64,000 nt of DNA, taken from assembly GCA_008711295.1 (NCBI GenBank), contig VUYV01000020.1, forward strand, positions 4,859,219-4,923,218, in the 5' to 3' direction. The notes beneath the pieces were generated by a model. The model was given only the letters and a program-made list of their open reading frames with translations, was not told the DNA's origin and ran no database searches. Both the position numbers and the translations under genes were made by a program. Numbering within the stretch: position 1 is the first letter of the stretch; every line of letters begins with the position of its first letter. Source of the stretch: Anarhynchus alexandrinus (lineage: Eukaryota > Chordata > Aves > Charadriiformes > Charadriidae). Shown in pieces: positions 59,701 through 64,000 of the stretch.

Positions 59701-62700
59701 CCCTACACCAGCAAAATGCTGTAAACTGTGCGTCGTGGTCATTTTTAATAAGCCCTTGGTCCAAATCCACTTTTTGCACCTGCTGCTCAGTGGGTTGGGA
59801 GGATCTTTGCTCTGGAGCATTTTAAGAGGGCTGAGGCTGTTTCTGCTTTGAAGTAGCGTTTGGTTTTGTTGGCGTCTGGAATCTCTGCAGAGCTGACCCT
59901 GCGTGGAGCCAGCAGGACCGTTGGCTATGGCACTGCACCACGGCTGTGCCGCGAGCCTGACTGAGCAGTACCAGAGGCGTTTGGTGCCCATGCTGCATCC
60001 CAGGCCCTCAGCATCACCCAACCCTGGTCCAGAAGAGGGAAGAGCATCACAGCATCTGACTTTATCCTGGGCTTTTATTGGCATTGGGATTGGGAAAGAG
60101 TTAAACGATGTCACCTCATCACCAGGCTGTGGTAAGAGTGGCAGGATTAGTGTCATTACCCTGAACAGGACATATGGCAGTGCTCACCCCGCTAGGAACG
60201 TGGGGTCAAGCCATCTGCGCACCTGAGCACAGGGACGGTTTCACTGCAGTCACCTGAGATCAATTGAGGGGAGTGACTCCCTGCCCTAAAGATAGGTGTG
60301 CTACTGGAGTGGGGCCTTATGGCCGCTGTGAAAACAATGGGGTTATCAGCAGGAGAGGGAGCTCCGTGGTCCGATGGTAAGTGGGTATGGTCCGACGGTA
60401 AGTGGGTAGGAAAAGCGCTCTGCTTGGCGAGAGGTGTTTTGCCGAACCACGTCCAGAAACCCTTTGAAGCAGAAAACCTCCGTTCTCCCGTGGATACGCT
60501 GGAGTACTTAATAAATAACAGTAATTAAGTGTGAGGTGGTAGCTTAAGAGCTCGTTCCCAGAAGTTAACATCAAAACACTTGCTCTTAGCACTTAGGGAG
60601 ACAATATGAAAGCAGACTTTGCGTACAGATGAAAGTATAGTTGTCAGGAAGGGCTGGAGAACCCTGGAAACGTGTACAGTGCTTCTTCAGAGAGCTCGAG
60701 GAAAAGGTCTCAGGAGGCAACAGAGTTGTCTCTTCTGTAATAAAAGTCCTTTTTAATGAATGGTGACCGAGATAGCACCCATTTGGGGGAGCTGGGAATG
60801 AGTTTTAAAACATGCGATGAGGAATCGAGTGGGGAGAAGAGGTGTGTGCCCTTTCCTGGGCTGTCCCGCAGCTCCCCATGTCCTGCCGGTGCGGAGCAGC
60901 TACAGTCCCGCCACCCCTGGAGCTGCCCCCCACCCCGGGGGCTGCCCTGCCCCGCAGCGGGGACAGTCACAGCACTTCTCGGTTGTCCTTCACTGGTGGC
61001 AGCGCACGTTTAAGGTGAAGGGATTACTGCAGGCTTCTTTACAGGAGATATCTAAAGGGTTGCACAAAAAAAAGAGCGAGGAGAAAAAGGAACATGGTTG
61101 CAATTTTCCCCCTTGATGGCAAATCAATGTTTTTGCCCTTAGGCAGGTGGCACGGGGTGGCTGGTGAAGCTGGAGAAGGAGGTCCTAACTGCAGGCTCTG
61201 CCACGTGCTTGCCAAGGGCCAAGTCTAAGCTGCTGCCAAGTGCCCTTATCCTCCGCTCCTGTAAAAACACGGTGAAAAGCATTCCCAGGTCTGGGTTTCA
61301 GTCTCCTAATTACTCCTGAAATCCAGAAGCACGAGGAGCCAAGGTCTCATTTGCCTTACAATGATCCTCTCCTGCCCTGGAACCTGGGCTGGTCTTAATT
61401 TGTCTACGGTTCAGGCAAGAATGGACTAGGCAGACGTACATGTTATCTCTTGTTTTTTTGGAAGCAGGGAGCCTATTGCACAATGCAGCTTGGTCTGGAT
61501 GTGGATTAAAAATGCATGTGTCTGGGGCACCACGAGCCAGGCTAGTCTGAGTTACTTTGATTCCAAAAAACAAGAAAGTATTACGAAGGGCTGATAGGGA
61601 ATGAGGAGGCTCCGTGGGGCTGATCATTTTTTCCCTCGTAGGACATACCAGATCACTTCTGTATGTGTGAGCCTGTCTTAGCCAGAGGGAGTTTGAGCTC
61701 CCAGGCCAGAAGAAACTCCGGGGGAGTCAACGTAAATACATGGTAGAACTTCAGCGTCACATCTGGGGGCCATGGGTCAAGCGCTCACAGAGGGCAAGGT
61801 GGTGCCCGCCCAGCCGTGGAAGAAGTTCACTGCCCGACAGGAGCTGAGGGTTTGGCCTCCCTCAGGTGCGCTTTCAGCTTCCTACACTTCTTATAGGGCT
61901 TTTAACTTGAGGATTTACAAGTGCCGACTAATTGCATCCACATTAACTGCAGCCGAATATTAAAACAGCACTTGAATGTCATTTCAAACAAGCTGTTCCC
62001 AGACTAGGTCTCATGCAAATTTGGCAGGACGGGGTATAGATGTACCAAAGTCACGGTGGAATAATGTTTGAAAACAATGCTCAAAATGTTGTTGGTACTT
62101 GAGCCGAAACGTGAGGAGAGCAGGTGTTTTAGGTTTAACGATGTGCTGAAGAAAAATTATAGAAACAATTTGAGGAGAGGGGCGGGACGAGAAACCTCCT
62201 GTCTCTTCCTCTTGCAAAAACACCTCGACACTGACGCCCCAGCACCCCCTGCTCTGCACCCCCTCTTTCTGGCCATCTCTTTCTCCCTGGACCAAACACC
62301 TCCGCATTCCTCGCTGCACAGTAGCGTGGTTTCAACAGCCCCACCAGCCTGATTGAAAACACGACTGAAGCCGGGGCTGGTGACCCCAGGTTGACAGCAG
62401 TGGTTCCCAATGCCTTGAGGAGAGCTGGTGGCAGAGCCACGGGTGGTGACCACCCAAACCCCAACCCCTTTTGTTAAGCTTCTTTATTACAACGTGTGTT
62501 TTCCCCCCGTCTCTCTTCATCTCTTAATGACTGCAGCCCGATTCCTCTCGCATCTTGAACTCATTCTCTTCCCAGCAGAAAGCAGCACGTGCAGATCATC
62601 TGCCTGACGCACAACCCCAGGGGAGAATGGCGTCAGGGCCTCGCCGTGCCTGGCAAAGTACCTCTCCCCCTCCCCAGACTCCTCGCTCCTAATGCAATGC

Positions 62701-63430
62701 CAGTTGGAAGCATTGGGAGGTTGGTTTTTTACGTCCCTGTCCCCACCTCCCCTGAAGTCAGAAGTTCAGATGGAGAATTTCCATTGCCTGGAAAACGAAG
62801 GTGCTGAAAGCCAAACAGCATCAGCAGTTTTAGTCCTAAACGCTGACGCGGTGCTAAAAAACAAAAAAATTAAATCAGGTGCCGAAGACTTATCACTGAT
62901 GGGCTGCACCTTTTCAGAGTTCCCCGAAGGCTGTGGGGATGGAGGTGTCCCAAGGAGGACGGCGGGAGTGGAGGAAAGCCCATTACGCTCAGATGAGCTC
63001 CTGTGGGAAAATACTTTGCCTATGAGACAGCTTAAATGGGATTTTACAGCTTGAACTTAGATGACTTCTCCTTCCCTACCAGCAAAAAGGACGCGCTCAG
63101 GGCTGGGTGAATCCTCCAGGGAGGGCGAAAACGAAACATTTTGGGTTTAAGAGCAACATTTTAATGATCTCTAAACCAGCATCATCGCTGTGTTTGCTGC
63201 AGGTCAGCCGGGAGCGTGTCTTCTCTGCACGGGCGGCTCTGCTCTATCTGCCACCTTCCAGCCTGTGCCAGTCAGTGACCTGGCGGTGCCACAGCCACCT
63301 CGGGTGGGCTGCTACGGTGTCCCTGTCCCGTGAGTTTACTACTGCAGGGCAGCCTAGGGCTGTTACCTGCCCTTCCTGTGGCCTGGAGTGGCTCTGCAGC
63401 CGGATACTAGGAGGGTGGAGGAGCCCACTG
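56791..63430. other. Intergenic, GC-rich with candidate regulatory stretches
   Basis: No supported gene. Candidate noncoding elements lie at about 56800-56930, 57440-57600, 58640-58860 and 61880-62160. The last has a perfect octamer ATGCAAAT at 62013-62020. The 226-codon ORF at 58010-58690 has no recognisable domain. Confidence 0.45.
60368..60409 (+). repeat. Tandem duplication of a 21-mer
   Basis: Two adjacent 21-base units (60368-60388 and 60389-60409) differ at two positions. Each contains GGTAAGTGGG, a splice-donor-like word. Confidence 0.9.
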
Positions 63431-63836
63431 AAAAAAATAAAAAGTATAAAAATAAAATTAAAAGGTAAAGGTAAGGAAAGAAAATTATAAAATAAGGGTA
63501 AATAAAAAAATAAAAGTCTGAATAAAACAAAAAAAGTATGAAAAAAATTTAAAAAGCAAAAGAAAAATATTAAAGAAAAATATTAAAGAAAAATTTTAAA
63601 AAGTAAAAAGACAGAATAAGAGAAAAAATAAAAAATAAATAAAATTAAAATTTAAAAAGATAAAATAAAAATAAAATTAAAACTATAAAGAATAAAATTA
63701 AAATAAAATACTAAAATAAAATAAAAATATCAATAAAATGAAATAAAATTATAAAATTAAAAATAATAAACAATCTAAATTAATAAAATAATTCAAATAA
63801 AAATAATTCAAATAAAAATAATTCAAATAAAAATAG
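63431..63836. repeat. A-rich low-complexity tract with a 15-bp tandem repeat at its end
   Basis: About 400 bases composed almost only of A and T (AAAAT/AAATA words, few G or C) interrupt GC-rich sequence. The last part holds three copies of a 15-base unit (ATAATTCAAATAAAA type) with ATTC at 63791, 63806 and 63821. Confidence 0.92.
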
Positions 63837-63960
63837 GTTAACACTGCTACCAAAACTAGCCCAGCCTAACGCCGGGTTTCCTGCTGCTGTGACGAAGCGG
63901 ACCGAGCCCTGGGGTGCTGCTGGTGGTGCCATCCCCCCCCCAACCCTCCACAGGCAGGCG

Positions 63961-64000
63961 GGATGGACGGATGGACAGATGGACAGACGGACAGACACCC
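63961..64000 (+). repeat. GGAC/GGAT tetranucleotide array, cut by the window end
   Basis: Tetramers GGAT, GGAC, AGAT and AGAC follow each other in register to 63996, with CACCC at the edge. The array may continue beyond the window. Confidence 0.85.

Noticed and set aside
59623..60156. Minus-strand ORF of 177 codons
   Set aside because: No domain and overlapping ORFs on the other strand; consistent with chance in GC-rich sequence.
1..64000. Prokaryote-type systems (CRISPR, operons, defence islands, phage)
   Set aside because: No regularly spaced repeats, no operon-like gene packing and no prokaryotic gene family. The sequence is vertebrate.

Overview
This window is vertebrate nuclear DNA, most likely from a bird. 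It holds CR1-type LINEs, including one relatively intact copy ending in the (ATTCTGTG)n octamer tail typical of avian CR1, and the two last coding exons of BABAM2 (BRE/BRCC45). These are intron-separated with canonical GT-AG junctions. A turtle or crocodilian source is less likely but not excluded. There is no operon, phage, CRISPR or other prokaryotic structure.

Layout. Positions 1-15334 are intronic sequence of BABAM2 (+ strand). They carry a sense CR1 3' half (about 4076-5164), two minus-strand CR1 fragments (about 5640-6110 and 7040-7185), a short duplication around the single N (12986-13061) and a MIR-like SINE relic (about 14840-14950). The penultimate coding exon is 15335-15488. The last intron (15489-34340, 18,852 bp) contains a decayed 1.6-kb antisense CR1/L3-clade LINE (about 21963-23600). 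The terminal exon has its coding part at 34341-34404, followed by a 3' UTR with AATAAA at 35185-35190. From about 35.2 kb to the end I see no gene. This intergenic part becomes clearly GC-richer from about 39.7 kb. It holds CR1 and MIR remnants, a 52-bp perfect alternating purine-pyrimidine tract, a CpG-island-like block near 56.5-56.8 kb, several stretches that look like conserved noncoding elements, an A-rich low-complexity tract of about 400 bp and a tetranucleotide array cut by the window edge.

How it works together. The only cellular gene seen is BABAM2, the scaffold subunit of the BRCA1-A and BRISC K63-deubiquitinase complexes. In human the next gene downstream, in the same orientation, is FOSL2, so the 35-64 kb part is a candidate FOSL2 upstream regulatory region. 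That is inference from synteny; no FOSL2 exon was recognised here. The many short ORFs in the GC-rich half overlap on both strands, show no domain, and are best read as chance ORFs.

I did not find a previously undescribed biological system. The items most worth checking are the CpG-rich block and its flank, the retained MIR relics, the Z-DNA-prone tract and the suspect duplication around the N.
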